From contig NZ_CP046121.1 of NCBI RefSeq assembly GCF_009707485.1, positions 2,046,001 to 2,110,000 of the forward strand: a DNA stretch of 64,000 nucleotides. Direction: 5' to 3'. Below are positions 38,130 to 47,889 of the stretch, piece by piece. The DNA is from Nostocoides sp. HKS02. GTDB taxonomy: Bacteria > Actinomycetota > Actinomycetes > Actinomycetales > Dermatophilaceae. Below the pieces are notes generated by a model, which worked only from the letters and a program-made list of their open reading frames with translations, did not search any database and was not told where the DNA came from. How positions within the stretch are numbered: the stretch's first letter is position 1; each line of letters opens with the position of its first letter. Position numbers and translations under genes: made by a program.

Positions 38130-38694
38130 GCGCACGACCACCCGCAGCAGCGTCGGCCGGCTCGACCAGCCCCGCGAGACCAAGCGAGCCCTCCTGCCCC
38201 GCCCGACCGTCTCGCAGGAGACCTTCGGGGTCTGGAGCGAGCAGTTCGCCCGCTTCATGGGCACCGCGAACTTCCTTATCGCGATGACCGTGTTCGTCCT
38301 CGCGTGGATCGGGTGGAACGTCTTCGGGCCGAAGGAGTACCGCTTCGACCCCTACGCCTTCATCTTCCTCACCCTGATGCTCAGCCTCCAGGCGTCGTAT
38401 GCCGCGCCACTGATCCTGCTCGCGCAGAACCGCCAGGCCGACCGCGACCGCGTCGGGCTGGAGCAGGACCGAGCGCGCGACGAGCGCAACCTCGCCGACA
38501 CCGAGTTCCTCACCCGCGAGGTGGCCGCCCTGCGGCACGCGATGCGCGATGCGGCGACCCGCGACTTCGTCCGTTCTGAGCTGCGCAGCCTGCTCGAGGA
38601 GTTCGAGGAGCGGGGCCTGACCGTCCACCGACGTGACGCGACCGACACCGGACTCGACCCGGGCGGTTCCTCGAGGGACGAGCCCGCGACCTAG
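38122..38694 (+). CDS. DUF1003 domain membrane protein
   Basis: A 190-residue protein with two close hydrophobic segments: NFLIAMTVFVLAWIGWNVF near residue 48 and the PYAFIFLTLMLSLQASYAAP stretch near 77. The second contains the family's typical FDPYAFIFL and SYAAPLILLAQNRQADRDR. The charged C-terminal half is probably a coiled coil. Function is unknown; the 8-bp overlap with the MgtE-N/CBS gene suggests the pair acts together in ion homeostasis, which is inference. The stop codon TAG is also the first half of the mrp -10 box. Confidence 0.85.
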   Translation: MAERTTTRSSVGRLDQPRETKRALLPRPTVSQETFGVWSEQFARFMGTANFLIAMTVFVLAWIGWNVFGPKEYRFDPYAFIFLTLMLSLQASYAAPLILLAQNRQADRDRVGLEQDRARDERNLADTEFLTREVAALRHAMRDAATRDFVRSELRSLLEEFEERGLTVHRRDATDTGLDPGGSSRDEPAT

Positions 38695-38697
38695 CAT
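38692..38697 (+). promoter_or_regulatory. -10 box TAGCAT for leaderless mrp
   Basis: TAGCAT ends 6 nt before the mrp ATG at 38704. Its TAG is the stop codon of the upstream DUF1003 gene. Confidence 0.45.
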
Positions 38698-38703
38698 GGG
38701 GGT

Positions 38704-39852
38704 ATGTCCGCCCCCGCAGCAGCACCGGTGACCGACGAGGCCCTCCACCAGGCGCTCGCGACCGTCATCGACCCAGAGATCCGCAAGCCCGTCACCGAGC
38801 TCGGCATGGTCGAGAGCGTCTCGGTCGACGACGCCGGTCTGGTCGCCGTGACGATCCTGCTCACCGTCTCGGGCTGCCCGATGAAGGACACCCTCACCAA
38901 GGACACCACCGCGGCGCTGGCCAAGGTGCCGGGGGTCAACGGCGTGACCGTGACGCTCGGCGTCATGAGCGACGAACAGCGTGCCGGCCTGCGCCAGCAG
39001 CTGCGCGGGGGCACCGCCGAGCGCGAGATCCCGTTCGCGCGGCCCGGCTCGCTCACGAGGGTGTATGCCGTGGCGTCCGGCAAGGGCGGCGTCGGCAAGT
39101 CCTCGATCACCGTCAACCTGGCTGCGGCCCTCGCCGAGAGCGGCCTGCGCGTCGGTGTCGTCGATGCCGATGTCTACGGCTTCTCGGTGCCCCGCATGCT
39201 GGGCGTCGAGCACCGGCCGACCCAGGTCGACGACATGATCCTGCCGCCGGTGAGCCACGACGTGAAGGTCATCTCGATCGGGATGTTCGTGCCCGGCAAC
39301 CAGCCCGTCGTGTGGCGCGGTCCGATGCTCCACCGTGCTCTTCAGCAGTTCCTCGGTGACGTCTTCTGGGGCGACCTCGACATCCTCCTGCTCGACCTGC
39401 CGCCGGGCACCGGCGACATCGCGATCTCGGTGGCGCAGCTCATCCCGACCGCCGAGATCCTCGTCGTCACCACTCCCCAGCAGGCTGCCGCCGAGGTGGC
39501 CGAGCGCGCGGGATCCATCGCCCTGCAGACCCACCAGCGCATCGTCGGCGTCATCGAGAACATGTCCTGGCTTGAGCTGCCCGACGGCTCGCGCCAGGAG
39601 ATCTTCGGGTCAGGTGGCGGCAAGGCCGTGGCCGAGTCGCTGACCCGCGCGGTGGGCGCCGAGGTGCCGCTGCTCGGCCAGATCCCGCTCGACACCAACT
39701 TGCGCGAGGGCGCCGACCAGGGCACGCCAGTCGTCCTGCGCAACCCACAGTCCCCCGCCGCGGTGTCCCTGCGGGCCATCGCCCGCGGCCTCGGCACGCG
39801 CTCGCGCGGCCTGGCAGGGCGCTCGCTCGGGCTGTCGCCGGCTTCTCGCTGA
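38704..39852 (+). CDS. mrp: Iron-sulfur cluster carrier Mrp/ApbC
   Basis: P-loop NTPase that carries [4Fe-4S] clusters to apo-proteins. Residues 1-90 form a MIP18/DUF59 domain (VIDPEIRKPVTELGM; SGCPMKDTL). The ATPase follows with the deviant Walker A SGKGGVGKSS near residue 124, VDADVYGFSVPRMLG, DLPPGTGDIAISV and VIENMSW. The cluster-binding Cys pair of ApbC is not evident; only SGSGG-type residues follow VIENMSW, as in several actinobacterial members. The 382 residues are normal. It converges on tatB with a 4-bp gap. Confidence 0.94.
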   Translation: MSAPAAAPVTDEALHQALATVIDPEIRKPVTELGMVESVSVDDAGLVAVTILLTVSGCPMKDTLTKDTTAALAKVPGVNGVTVTLGVMSDEQRAGLRQQLRGGTAEREIPFARPGSLTRVYAVASGKGGVGKSSITVNLAAALAESGLRVGVVDADVYGFSVPRMLGVEHRPTQVDDMILPPVSHDVKVISIGMFVPGNQPVVWRGPMLHRALQQFLGDVFWGDLDILLLDLPPGTGDIAISVAQLIPTAEILVVTTPQQAAAEVAERAGSIALQTHQRIVGVIENMSWLELPDGSRQEIFGSGGGKAVAESLTRAVGAEVPLLGQIPLDTNLREGADQGTPVVLRNPQSPAAVSLRAIARGLGTRSRGLAGRSLGLSPASR

Positions 39853-39856
39853 CGGG

Positions 39857-40219
39857 TCAGGTCGCGTCGACGTCGAACGGCGTCGGCTTCAGCGGGTCTC
39901 GGGTCGGCAGCGTGGTCGAGTACGTCGGCACCGCGGCAGCCGCTGCCGCAGCGGTCTCGGTGGGTGACGGGTCGAGCAGCGCCTCTCGGACGATGCGGCG
40001 TGGGTCGTACTGGCGTGGGTCGTACTGGCGCCAGTTGATGTCATCGAACTCCGGACCCATCTGCTCGCGGAGCTGGCCCTTCGCACCCTCGGCCATCGCC
40101 CTGGCCTGACGAACCAGGCGGCCGAGCTTCGCGGCATACTCCGGGAGCCGTTCCGGGCCCAGGATCACCACCCCGAGCACGAGGAGGATGATCGCTTCCC
40201 AGCCGTTGATGTCAGCCAT
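39857..40219 (-). CDS. tatB: Twin-arginine translocase subunit TatB
   Basis: A 120-residue protein with one N-terminal membrane helix (EAIILLVLGVVILGPERLPEYA, including the conserved Gly-Pro hinge and Glu) and an amphipathic helix (KLGRLVRQARAMAEGAKGQLRE), as in TatB. A GPEFDDINWRQYDPRQYDPR stretch follows, in which QYDPR is duplicated by a perfect 15-bp DNA repeat, and then an Ala/Pro/Thr-rich tail. Its place directly downstream of htrA matches the mycobacterial order sigE-rseA-htrA-tatB. Confidence 0.95.
   Translation of the reverse strand: MADINGWEAIILLVLGVVILGPERLPEYAAKLGRLVRQARAMAEGAKGQLREQMGPEFDDINWRQYDPRQYDPRRIVREALLDPSPTETAAAAAAAVPTYSTTLPTRDPLKPTPFDVDAT
40001..40030. repeat. Perfect 15-bp tandem duplication in tatB
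   Basis: TGGGTCGTACTGGCG occurs at 40001-40015 and again at 40016-40030. The in-frame copy doubles the QYDPR residues of TatB just after the amphipathic helix. Confidence 0.9.
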
Positions 40220-40234
40220 GCGCGGTCTCCTCGA

Positions 40235-41743
40235 TCAGCTGCCGGAGGTGCCGGACAGGACCAGGGTGACAGAGATCGTCTGGCTGCCCCGACGGACCTT
40301 CATGCTCACGTGGTCGCCGACGTTCTTCGCCCGGATCGCCACGACGAGGTCGTCGGGCGCGTTGACCCGCCGACCGTCGAACTCGACGATGACATCGCCG
40401 GCCTTGATCCCGGCCTTGCCTGCGGGGCCGTTGGGGTCGACGGGGTCACCGCTCGAGGCGGTCTTCTGCTGGAGGATGCGGACGCCCGCGCCGGAGTACT
40501 GGCGGTCGAGGACGACGCCGATCACCGGGTGCTGGGCCTTGCCCGTCTTGATCAGCTGCTCGGCCGTCTTCACGGCCTGGTCGCTCGGGATCGAGAACCC
40601 GACCCCGATGTTGCCGGACTGCGTGTCGGTGGTGCCCGGCACGCGAGCGATCGCGGAGTTCACCCCGATGACGTGACCCTGCATGTCGAGCAGCGGCCCG
40701 CCGCTGTTGCCGGGGTTGATCGCAGCGTCGGTCTGGATCGCGTTGATGAACGACTGCGTGTTGCCGTCGCCTCCCGGGCTGACCGGGCGGTTGAGGGCAC
40801 TGACGATGCCGCTCGTGACGGTGGACTCGAGTCCCAGCGGGGCCCCGACCGCGATCACCGGGTCACCCACGACGACGTCCTTGGAGATGCCCATGGTCAG
40901 GGGCGGCAGGTCGGTGCGCGCGATCTTGATGACGGCCAGGTCGTAGGACCCGTCGTGGCCGGTGACCGTCGCGTCGACCTGGGAGCCGTCGCTCAGCTCG
41001 ACGGTGATGGACCCGCCTGCTGCGGCGCCGGCGACCACGTGGTTGTTGGTGAGGATGTGGCCGGCGTGGTCGATCACGAACCCGGAGCCCGTCCCGGCAC
41101 CGTCGGCGCCCTTGACCTTGATGGTGACCACGCTCGGCAGGGCGGCCGCCGCGATCGAGGCGATGCTCCCCGACGGACGGGCGGTGGCGCCCGCGCCAGC
41201 CCTCGGGATGGTGGTCTGGCCGCGGTCGAGGCTGCTGAAGTCGACCCGGTTCGTCGCGCCGAGCCACCCCCCGAACAACCCACCGAGGATCGCGGCGACG
41301 AGCGAGGCCACTGCCGCGACGGCGACTAGGGCGCCCCAGCCCGGGCCGGTGCGCCGGTCGGCGGTGGTCGGGGCGGGCTGGCTGGCTGCCCACGCGGCGT
41401 CCTGGGCGCCGTACCCGGCCTGCCCGGCATACGCGCCGGACCCGGCCTGCCCGGCGGCTTGGGGCGAGCCTGCGTACGCGGGGTCGGCGACACCCGATGC
41501 CGGCGGCGCGTCGGCCGCCGACGGCACCGGCCAACCGGTCGCCTCGGCGGGACCGGGGGCCGTGGCCGGCCACCCCGTGGGCTCGTCGGCCCACCAGGAG
41601 GACGTGGGCGGCGCGGGTGGGACCGGCGAACCGGAAAGCTCACGCGTGTGCTCGACGTCAACCGGACCGGTCGAGTCAGGCTGCTGATCGGGCTGCTGAT
41701 CGGGCGGCTGCCAGGGGTCGGCCGGATCGCGCTCGTCGCTCAT
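40235..41743 (-). CDS. htrA: HtrA/DegP-like membrane-anchored serine protease
   Basis: Envelope-stress protease and chaperone. The 502 residues have a long cytosolic Pro/Ala/Gly-rich N-terminus with repeats (PDQQPDQQPD; SGAYAGQAGYGAQ), a membrane helix (WGALVAVAAVASLVAAILGG near residue 133), an S1C trypsin-like domain and a C-terminal PDZ domain (AGIKAGDVIVEFDGRRV). The catalytic triad is clear: His in LTNNHVV, Asp in SYDLAVIK and Ser in GNSGGPLL. The ATG at 41743 overlaps the stop of the anti-sigma gene, giving the chain sigE-rseA-htrA. Confidence 0.94.
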   Translation of the reverse strand: MSDERDPADPWQPPDQQPDQQPDSTGPVDVEHTRELSGSPVPPAPPTSSWWADEPTGWPATAPGPAEATGWPVPSAADAPPASGVADPAYAGSPQAAGQAGSGAYAGQAGYGAQDAAWAASQPAPTTADRRTGPGWGALVAVAAVASLVAAILGGLFGGWLGATNRVDFSSLDRGQTTIPRAGAGATARPSGSIASIAAAALPSVVTIKVKGADGAGTGSGFVIDHAGHILTNNHVVAGAAAGGSITVELSDGSQVDATVTGHDGSYDLAVIKIARTDLPPLTMGISKDVVVGDPVIAVGAPLGLESTVTSGIVSALNRPVSPGGDGNTQSFINAIQTDAAINPGNSGGPLLDMQGHVIGVNSAIARVPGTTDTQSGNIGVGFSIPSDQAVKTAEQLIKTGKAQHPVIGVVLDRQYSGAGVRILQQKTASSGDPVDPNGPAGKAGIKAGDVIVEFDGRRVNAPDDLVVAIRAKNVGDHVSMKVRRGSQTISVTLVLSGTSGS

Positions 41744-42381
41744 GGGGTTGATTGTGCCGAACGCACCCCGGTGATGCTCACCGCGGGTCGCGGAGTCTGC
41801 CCGGAGAAGGCGCCGCGGGCGGCGCCGAGGTTCGCGATGGTGAAGGCCGCGGGCGCAAAACCCGGCGTCGACGTGCGGGTGCGCTGCACCAGCCCGGGAG
41901 TCACAGCGGGGCTCGGTGTGATCGCCCCGGTGCCCGTCACGGCCAAGCCCACGGCCGCTGCCGCGGTCGCGCCGGCGGCGAGCCCGGCGAACACCGTGGC
42001 GCGGCGCGCCGAACGGTGCATGGCGGGCATGCCGCGGTCGACGACAGGAACCGGTGCCACCGGGATCGGGGCAATCGGGTGGACGACCGCCGAGGTGGGC
42101 GCGGAGTCTGCGGCGAGGGCGAGGAGCAGGCCGCGGAGGTCGCCCGAGACGGCGGGCGCAGCGGGGCTGCGCAGGGACTGGAGCACCCGGCGCTCCTGGG
42201 CCACCGCCGCGCGACAGCACGCACAGGCGAGGACGTGCCGGTCCCAGTGGAGCAGCGTCACCGGGTCCATGGCGCGGTCGGCATACGCGGTGAGCTGGGA
42301 GCCCAGGCAGCGCCCAGCGGCCCGGGGGTGGCTCATGCCCGGCATACCTGACCAGATCTGGCGGCCCACGAGGCGGGTCAT
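41740..42381 (-). CDS. rseA: Anti-sigma-E factor with zinc-finger (RseA-like)
   Basis: A 213-residue regulator that should hold SigE inactive. Residues 20-65 show a ZAS-type zinc finger, with HVLACACC matching HxxxCxxC after a leading Cys. A single membrane helix follows ([21 protein letters not shown] near residue 128), then an external Thr/Pro/Ala-rich part. It overlaps sigE and htrA by 4 bp on either side. The mycobacterial RseA is soluble; this one carries a membrane segment, so release may depend on a membrane protease. That last point is inference. Confidence 0.88.
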   Translation of the reverse strand: MTRLVGRQIWSGMPGMSHPRAAGRCLGSQLTAYADRAMDPVTLLHWDRHVLACACCRAAVAQERRVLQSLRSPAAPAVSGDLRGLLLALAADSAPTSAVVHPIAPIPVAPVPVVDRGMPAMHRSARRATVFAGLAAGATAAAAVGLAVTGTGAITPSPAVTPGLVQRTRTSTPGFAPAAFTIANLGAARGAFSGQTPRPAVSITGVRSAQSTP

Positions 42382-43037
42382 CGCGATCCGGGCACCGCCC
42401 GGCCGATCACCGGCAGGCGGCGCTTGGGAGCCGGCGCGGGCTCGAAGTCCGTCGCGGCGCGCCCGAGGGCGGGGTCGCGGTGGGCGAGGGCCTCGCGCAG
42501 CTGGGCGCGGCCACGGTGGATGCGGGAGCGCACGGTGCCGAGCTTCACGCCCAGGGTCGCCGCGATCTCCTCGTAGGACAGGCCCTCGATGTCACACAGC
42601 ACCACGGCGGCGCGAAAGTCGGGCGAGAGCGCATCGAGCGCGCGCTGGACGTCGTCGTCGAAGTGGGTCGCGTCGAACGTCGCCTCGGGCCCGGCCTCAC
42701 GGGTGGGCAGCCGGGCCGCCGACTCGTCGGAGAGCGCATCGAAGCGGATCCGCTGCTTGCGGCGCATCTTGTCGAGGAAGACGTTGGTGGTGATGCGGTG
42801 CAGCCAGCCCTCGAAGGTGCCGGGCTGGTAGGAGTGCAACGAGCGGAAGACCCGGATGAACACGTCGTGGGTGAGGTCCTCGGCGTCGTGCTGGTTGCCG
42901 GTGAGGCGGTACGCCAGGCGGTAGACGCGGGCAGAGTGCTGCTCGACGATCTCCTCCCAGGTGGGGGGTACCCAGGCCTGCTGGACAGCCGGCTGGACCT
43001 CCCCCTGCGGCGCGCCGATCGTGTCGGTCGCGGTCAC
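42378..43037 (-). CDS. sigE: ECF RNA polymerase sigma factor SigE
   Basis: Extracytoplasmic-function sigma factor for envelope stress. Region 2 ([20 protein letters not shown], then [20 protein letters not shown]) and region 4 ([20 protein letters not shown], then [20 protein letters not shown]) are complete. The GTG at 43037 is preceded by GGAGGTGAGG and gives 219 residues; the frame continues upstream through unrelated sequence. Its own upstream region holds a sigma-E-like promoter, suggesting autoregulation. It is coupled by ATGA to the anti-sigma gene. Confidence 0.94.
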   Translation of the reverse strand: MTATDTIGAPQGEVQPAVQQAWVPPTWEEIVEQHSARVYRLAYRLTGNQHDAEDLTHDVFIRVFRSLHSYQPGTFEGWLHRITTNVFLDKMRRKQRIRFDALSDESAARLPTREAGPEATFDATHFDDDVQRALDALSPDFRAAVVLCDIEGLSYEEIAATLGVKLGTVRSRIHRGRAQLREALAHRDPALGRAATDFEPAPAPKRRLPVIGRAVPGSR

Positions 43038-43087
43038 GTCCCTCACCTCCGTCTGCGCCGGGTGCGGCGCGGTGCATGCATCCGTCA

Positions 43088-43115
43088 AGACGACCGGACG
43101 CCATTCATGGTTCCC
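43088..43115 (-). promoter_or_regulatory. Candidate sigma-E autoregulatory promoter
   Basis: On the minus strand GGGAAC (43115-43110) is followed after 16 nt by CGTCTT (43093-43088), close to the ECF pattern GGAAC-N16/17-CGTC. It lies about 50 bp upstream of the sigE GTG. Confidence 0.4.
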
Positions 43116-43173
43116 GAACAACCTGAGGGTTTCCTGTATGCCGAGTCCGGCCAAGCGTCGCACGTCACCGCAG

Positions 43174-43179
43174 TAGGGT
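43174..43179 (+). promoter_or_regulatory. -10 box TAGGGT for leaderless O-methyltransferase gene
   Basis: TAGGGT ends 7 nt before the ATG at 43187, with no ribosome binding site between. It faces the sigE promoter region. Confidence 0.5.
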
Positions 43180-43186
43180 TTGCCGC

Positions 43187-43819
43187 ATGAGTGCACAGAA
43201 GCCCGCCAGCTGGGCGTACGCCGAGGAGTTCGTCACCGAGAACGAGGTGATCGAGCAGGCTCGTCGGCGCGGCGAGGAGCTCGGGGCGATCCCGGTGGGC
43301 AACGGTGCCGGCGTGCTGCTTCGGCTGCTCGCTGCCGCGGTGAAGGCCAAGTCCGTCGTCGAGGTCGGCACGGGCGCAGGCACCTCGGGACTGTGGATGC
43401 TCCAGGGCATGCCGGAGGACGGCATCCTCACGACGATCGACGTCGAGCCCGAGCACCAGGGCTCGGCCCGCAAGGCGTATGCCGAGGCGGGCATCGCCCA
43501 CCAGCGCACCCGCGTCATCACAGGGCGGGCGCTCGACGTGCTGCCCCGGATGACCGACGGCGCCTACGACATGGTGCTCATCGACGGCGACAAGCGGGAG
43601 TACCCCGACTACGTCGACCACGCGATCCGCCTGCTGCGCTCCGGCGGGGTGCTCGTCCTCGACAACATGCTCTGGCACGACAAGGTCGCCGACCCCGCCG
43701 CGCGCGACGCCGAGACGGTCGTGCTGCGCGACCTGGGCAAGCGGCTGCGCGACGACGACCGCTTGGTGCCGGCACTGCTGCCCGTGGGCGACGGGGTCTT
43801 CGCGGCCGTCAAGCGCTGA
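43187..43819 (+). CDS. SAM-dependent O-methyltransferase (family 3)
   Basis: A 210-residue class I methyltransferase of the caffeoyl-CoA/catechol type. The SAM loop [16 protein letters not shown] is near residue 58, an acidic residue follows in TTIDVEPEH, and the metal/catalytic region is [15 protein letters not shown], then [12 protein letters not shown]. The substrate is unknown. A homologue lies divergently next to sigE in mycobacteria, so the pairing is conserved. Confidence 0.9.
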   Translation: MSAQKPASWAYAEEFVTENEVIEQARRRGEELGAIPVGNGAGVLLRLLAAAVKAKSVVEVGTGAGTSGLWMLQGMPEDGILTTIDVEPEHQGSARKAYAEAGIAHQRTRVITGRALDVLPRMTDGAYDMVLIDGDKREYPDYVDHAIRLLRSGGVLVLDNMLWHDKVADPAARDAETVVLRDLGKRLRDDDRLVPALLPVGDGVFAAVKR

Positions 43820-43838
43820 GGCGCCCCAACCCTGACCC

Positions 43839-44191
43839 TCAGGCGGTGCCGGGGCCGGGGCCGCGCCGGAACCCGGCCGGACCCTCGGCGATCGCCACGA
43901 TCTCGAAGGGCTCGATCGAGATCGGTGGCGAGCCAATGATCGCGCTGCCCGGGGCGTCTGCCGCGGTGGCGCTGAACTCGGCTGCGAAGTCGTCGCGGTA
44001 GACGGCCTGGTCGAAGACGTAGGTGCCCTCGAACCAGCGGCCCTCGACCATGCGCCACGTCTTGAAGGCCAGTCCGTCGAGGAACATGAACCTGGCCATC
44101 GACGTGCCGATGACGTACTCCCGGAGCTTGCCGGCGACATCCTCAGGAGCGTGCTCGAGCGACCAGCGCACCGAGAGCCCGTATCCGGCGT

Positions 44192-44195
<4 letters not shown>
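43839..44195 (-). CDS. Small protein, possible YdhR-type antibiotic-biosynthesis monooxygenase fold
   Basis: A 118-residue soluble protein. FLDGLAFKTWRMVEGRWFEG, then TYVFDQAVYRDDFAAEF, then SPPISIEPFEIVAIAEG, resembles the dimeric alpha/beta-barrel fold of YdhR-like proteins. I am not certain of the family. Its ATG overlaps the leucyl aminopeptidase stop by an ATGA, so it is the second gene of that operon. It converges on the O-methyltransferase gene. Confidence 0.6.
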
Positions 44196-45757
<1,562 letters not shown>

Positions 45758-45764
45758 GGACCCG

Positions 45765-45770
45765 ACCCTA
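45765..45770 (-). promoter_or_regulatory. -10 box TAGGGT for leaderless leucyl aminopeptidase gene
   Basis: On the minus strand TAGGGT ends 7 nt before the GTG at 45757. This spacing decided the start codon. Confidence 0.5.
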
Positions 45771-45810
45771 CCGACCCGGCTGGGCACCCGGCATACGCCC
45801 GTCCATGCGA

Positions 45811-45846
45811 CCAGACCCCCACCGGCAAGGGCCGGAGGGGGTCTGG
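45811..45846. terminator. Strong hairpin terminator downstream of DUF3117 gene
   Basis: A 16-nt arm CCAGACCCCCACCGGC (45811-45826), loop AAGG and arm GCCGGAGGGGGTCTGG (45831-45846) pair with one mismatch. This is the most stable simple hairpin I saw in the window. It lies 18 bp beyond the DUF3117 stop and should insulate that gene from pepA. No T-run follows, as is common in actinobacteria. Confidence 0.75.
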
Positions 45847-45864
45847 TCAGCGTGCTTCAGCGGG

Positions 45865-46038
45865 CTACTTGAGGCCTTCGCAGTTGTTGATGGCCTCGCC
45901 CAGGGCGCGAACCTCGTCAGGCGTCATCTCGACCACCAGCCGGCCGCCGCCTTCGAGGGGCATGCGCAGGACGATGCCGCGACCTTCCTTGGTCACCTCG
46001 AGCGGACCGTCGCCGGTCCTCGGCTTCATCGCCGCCAT
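45865..46038 (-). CDS. DUF3117 small protein
   Basis: A 57-residue protein (MAAMKPRTGDGPLEVTKEGR start, INNCEGLK end) that is highly conserved in actinobacteria as DUF3117; function unknown. Its length and start are exactly those of the family, with the ATG at 46038. The 163-bp gap upstream contains a GATAAT box on the minus strand (46132-46127), which would give a leader of about 80 nt, so unlike its neighbours this gene is probably not leaderless. Confidence 0.9.
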   Translation of the reverse strand: MAAMKPRTGDGPLEVTKEGRGIVLRMPLEGGGRLVVEMTPDEVRALGEAINNCEGLK

Positions 46039-46201
46039 GGGTGTGTCCCTTCCGTCAGGCGTGGTCTTCCGTCGGCACGCGCGTCCACGCCAGTGTGTGT
46101 GCTGCCGAGCGTGCCAGATTTGGTCCATTATCCCGTGAACACGCCTCCATGCGAAATCCACCCTCCCCCGCCGCGACTGCCGGATCGGCAAGACTGCTCC
46201 T

Positions 46202-47000
46202 GTGCACGCCCGCTCTGCCCTCTTCGACCTCTACGGCGACCATCTGCTCGATCGCGGCGGCTGGGCGCCGATCTCGGCATCGGTCGGGCTGTTGGGTTCG
46301 CTGGGGATCTCGGCACCTGCCGTGCGGACCGCGGTCTCGCGGATGGTGCAGGAGGGGTGGCTGGAGCCGGCCGAACGCGAGCTGCGCGGGTATGCCGTGT
46401 CGGCCCGTGCCCGGCAGCGGCTCAGTGAGGCGCATGCCCGGATCTACCGCACCGAGCCCGCGCCCTGGGACGGTCGCTGGCACGTGGTCGTCGTGGAGCG
46501 CACCCCTGACCGGAACCTGCGCGCCCGCTGCGCCCAAGCCCTCGCCTACCTCGGCTACGGCCAGCTCGCGGCCGACACCTGGCTCGCCCCGCGCCCCAGC
46601 CGCGAGCTCGAGGCCGCGCTGAGCGCTGCGGGCGTCACGTGGCAGGGGTTCACGAGCACCGTGGACGGCGACCCGCAGCAGGTCGTGGCGCGGGTGTGGG
46701 ACCTGCGCACCCTGGCTGACGCCTACCGCGAGTTCAGCGCGGCCACCGGGCGGATGCCGTCGGTCTCCGCGCCGGAGGAGGCATTCGTGGCGCGGACCGA
46801 GCTGGTGCACGAGTGGCGGCTTGTTCCTGTTCCGCGATCCGGGGCTGCCCGACGAGGTCCTGCCCGACTCGTGGCCCGGCCGGGAGGCTGCCGCGCGGTT
46901 CGACAGCCGCGCCCGTGAGCTGCTGCCGCCCGCGCGTGAGTGGGTCGACGCCTGGCTGAACGGCGCCGCGCGCGGCGGACCGGCCATGATGGTGCGATGA
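46202..47000 (+). CDS. PaaX-family transcriptional regulator, frameshifted here
   Basis: Repressor family known from phenylacetate degradation, where phenylacetyl-CoA is the effector. The N-terminal winged helix (ISAPAVRTAVSRMVQEGWLE) and the following PaaX domain (PWDGRWHVVVVE) are clear. At GCTTGTTC (46819-46826) the frame breaks in HEWRL. Removing one T continues as FLFRDPGLPDEVLPDSWPGR and runs to a TGA at 46998-47000 that overlaps the next gene's ATG. The corrected length is 265 residues. As printed it ends in a nonsense tail at 46918. It probably regulates the coupled enoyl-CoA hydratase gene. Confidence 0.85.
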
Positions 47001-47863
47001 CCGAGCCACAGACCGAGCCACAGACCGAGCCACAGCCAGCCGACGCCCAGCAGTCCTCCGCCACGTCCGCGGCTGCGCCCTCCCCTGTGGTGGTCGAGCG
47101 TGACGGCGCGGTCGCGACGGTCCGCCTGGGCCGGCCCGAGGCGATGAACTCACTCGACATCGCGACCAAGGTGGCCCTGCTCGCCGCACTGACCGAGGTC
47201 GCGGAGGACGCCTCGGTGCGCTGCGTCGTCCTCACGGGGTCGGGGCGGGCGTTCTGTGTCGGTCAGGACCTGCGTGAGCACGTCGAGCTGCTCCAGCGTG
47301 ACGACGCGTCCCTCTGGGAGACCGTGCCGGCGCACTACAACCCGATCGTCGAGCTGCTGGCGACGATGAACAAGCCCGTCGTCGCTGCGCTCAACGGCGT
47401 GGCCGCCGGGGCCGGGGCGGCCTTCGCGATGGCCGCCGACTTCCGGGTGATCGTCGACACCGCAGGGATCAACCTCGCGTTCGCCGGCATCGCCCTGTCG
47501 TGCGACTCCGGGTCCTCGTGGTGGCTGCCGCGGCTGGTGGGGCCGGCCCGCGCCAAGGAGCTGCTCCTGCTCCCCCGGACCCTGCCGGCCGACGAGTGCC
47601 TCCAGCTCGGCCTGGTGACCCAGGTCGTCCGTCCCGAGGAGCTCACGGCGACGGTGCAGGAGCTCGCGACCCGGCTCGCGGCGGGGCCGACCCTGGCGTA
47701 CGGCTCGATCCGGCGGGCGGTGGCGTTCAGCGCGGGCCACGACCTGAGCGCGTCCTTGGCACACGAGGCCGAGCTCATGGCCCTGACCGGGGCCAGTGCC
47801 GACCACCACGCCGCGGTCGCGGCGTTTCTCGCCAAGGAGCGCCCCGAGTTCACCGGCCGGTAG
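46997..47863 (+). CDS. Enoyl-CoA hydratase/isomerase (PaaG-like)
   Basis: A 288-residue crotonase-fold enzyme. The N-terminus carries three Thr-Glu-Pro-Gln repeats encoded by a 12-bp tandem repeat (47000-47035). Family motifs are VRLGRPEAMNSLD, the oxyanion-hole GSGRAFCVGQDL, and MNKPVVAALNGVAAGAGAAF. The GQDLREH and SCDSGSSWWLPRLVG residues resemble PaaG-type ring 1,2-epoxyphenylacetyl-CoA isomerases. The pairing with a PaaX regulator supports phenylacetate or similar aromatic-CoA metabolism, although no other paa genes are in the window. Confidence 0.88.
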   Translation: MTEPQTEPQTEPQPADAQQSSATSAAAPSPVVVERDGAVATVRLGRPEAMNSLDIATKVALLAALTEVAEDASVRCVVLTGSGRAFCVGQDLREHVELLQRDDASLWETVPAHYNPIVELLATMNKPVVAALNGVAAGAGAAFAMAADFRVIVDTAGINLAFAGIALSCDSGSSWWLPRLVGPARAKELLLLPRTLPADECLQLGLVTQVVRPEELTATVQELATRLAAGPTLAYGSIRRAVAFSAGHDLSASLAHEAELMALTGASADHHAAVAAFLAKERPEFTGR

Positions 47864-47889
47864 CCGACCCCGGCTCGGCGGCCCGTCGG

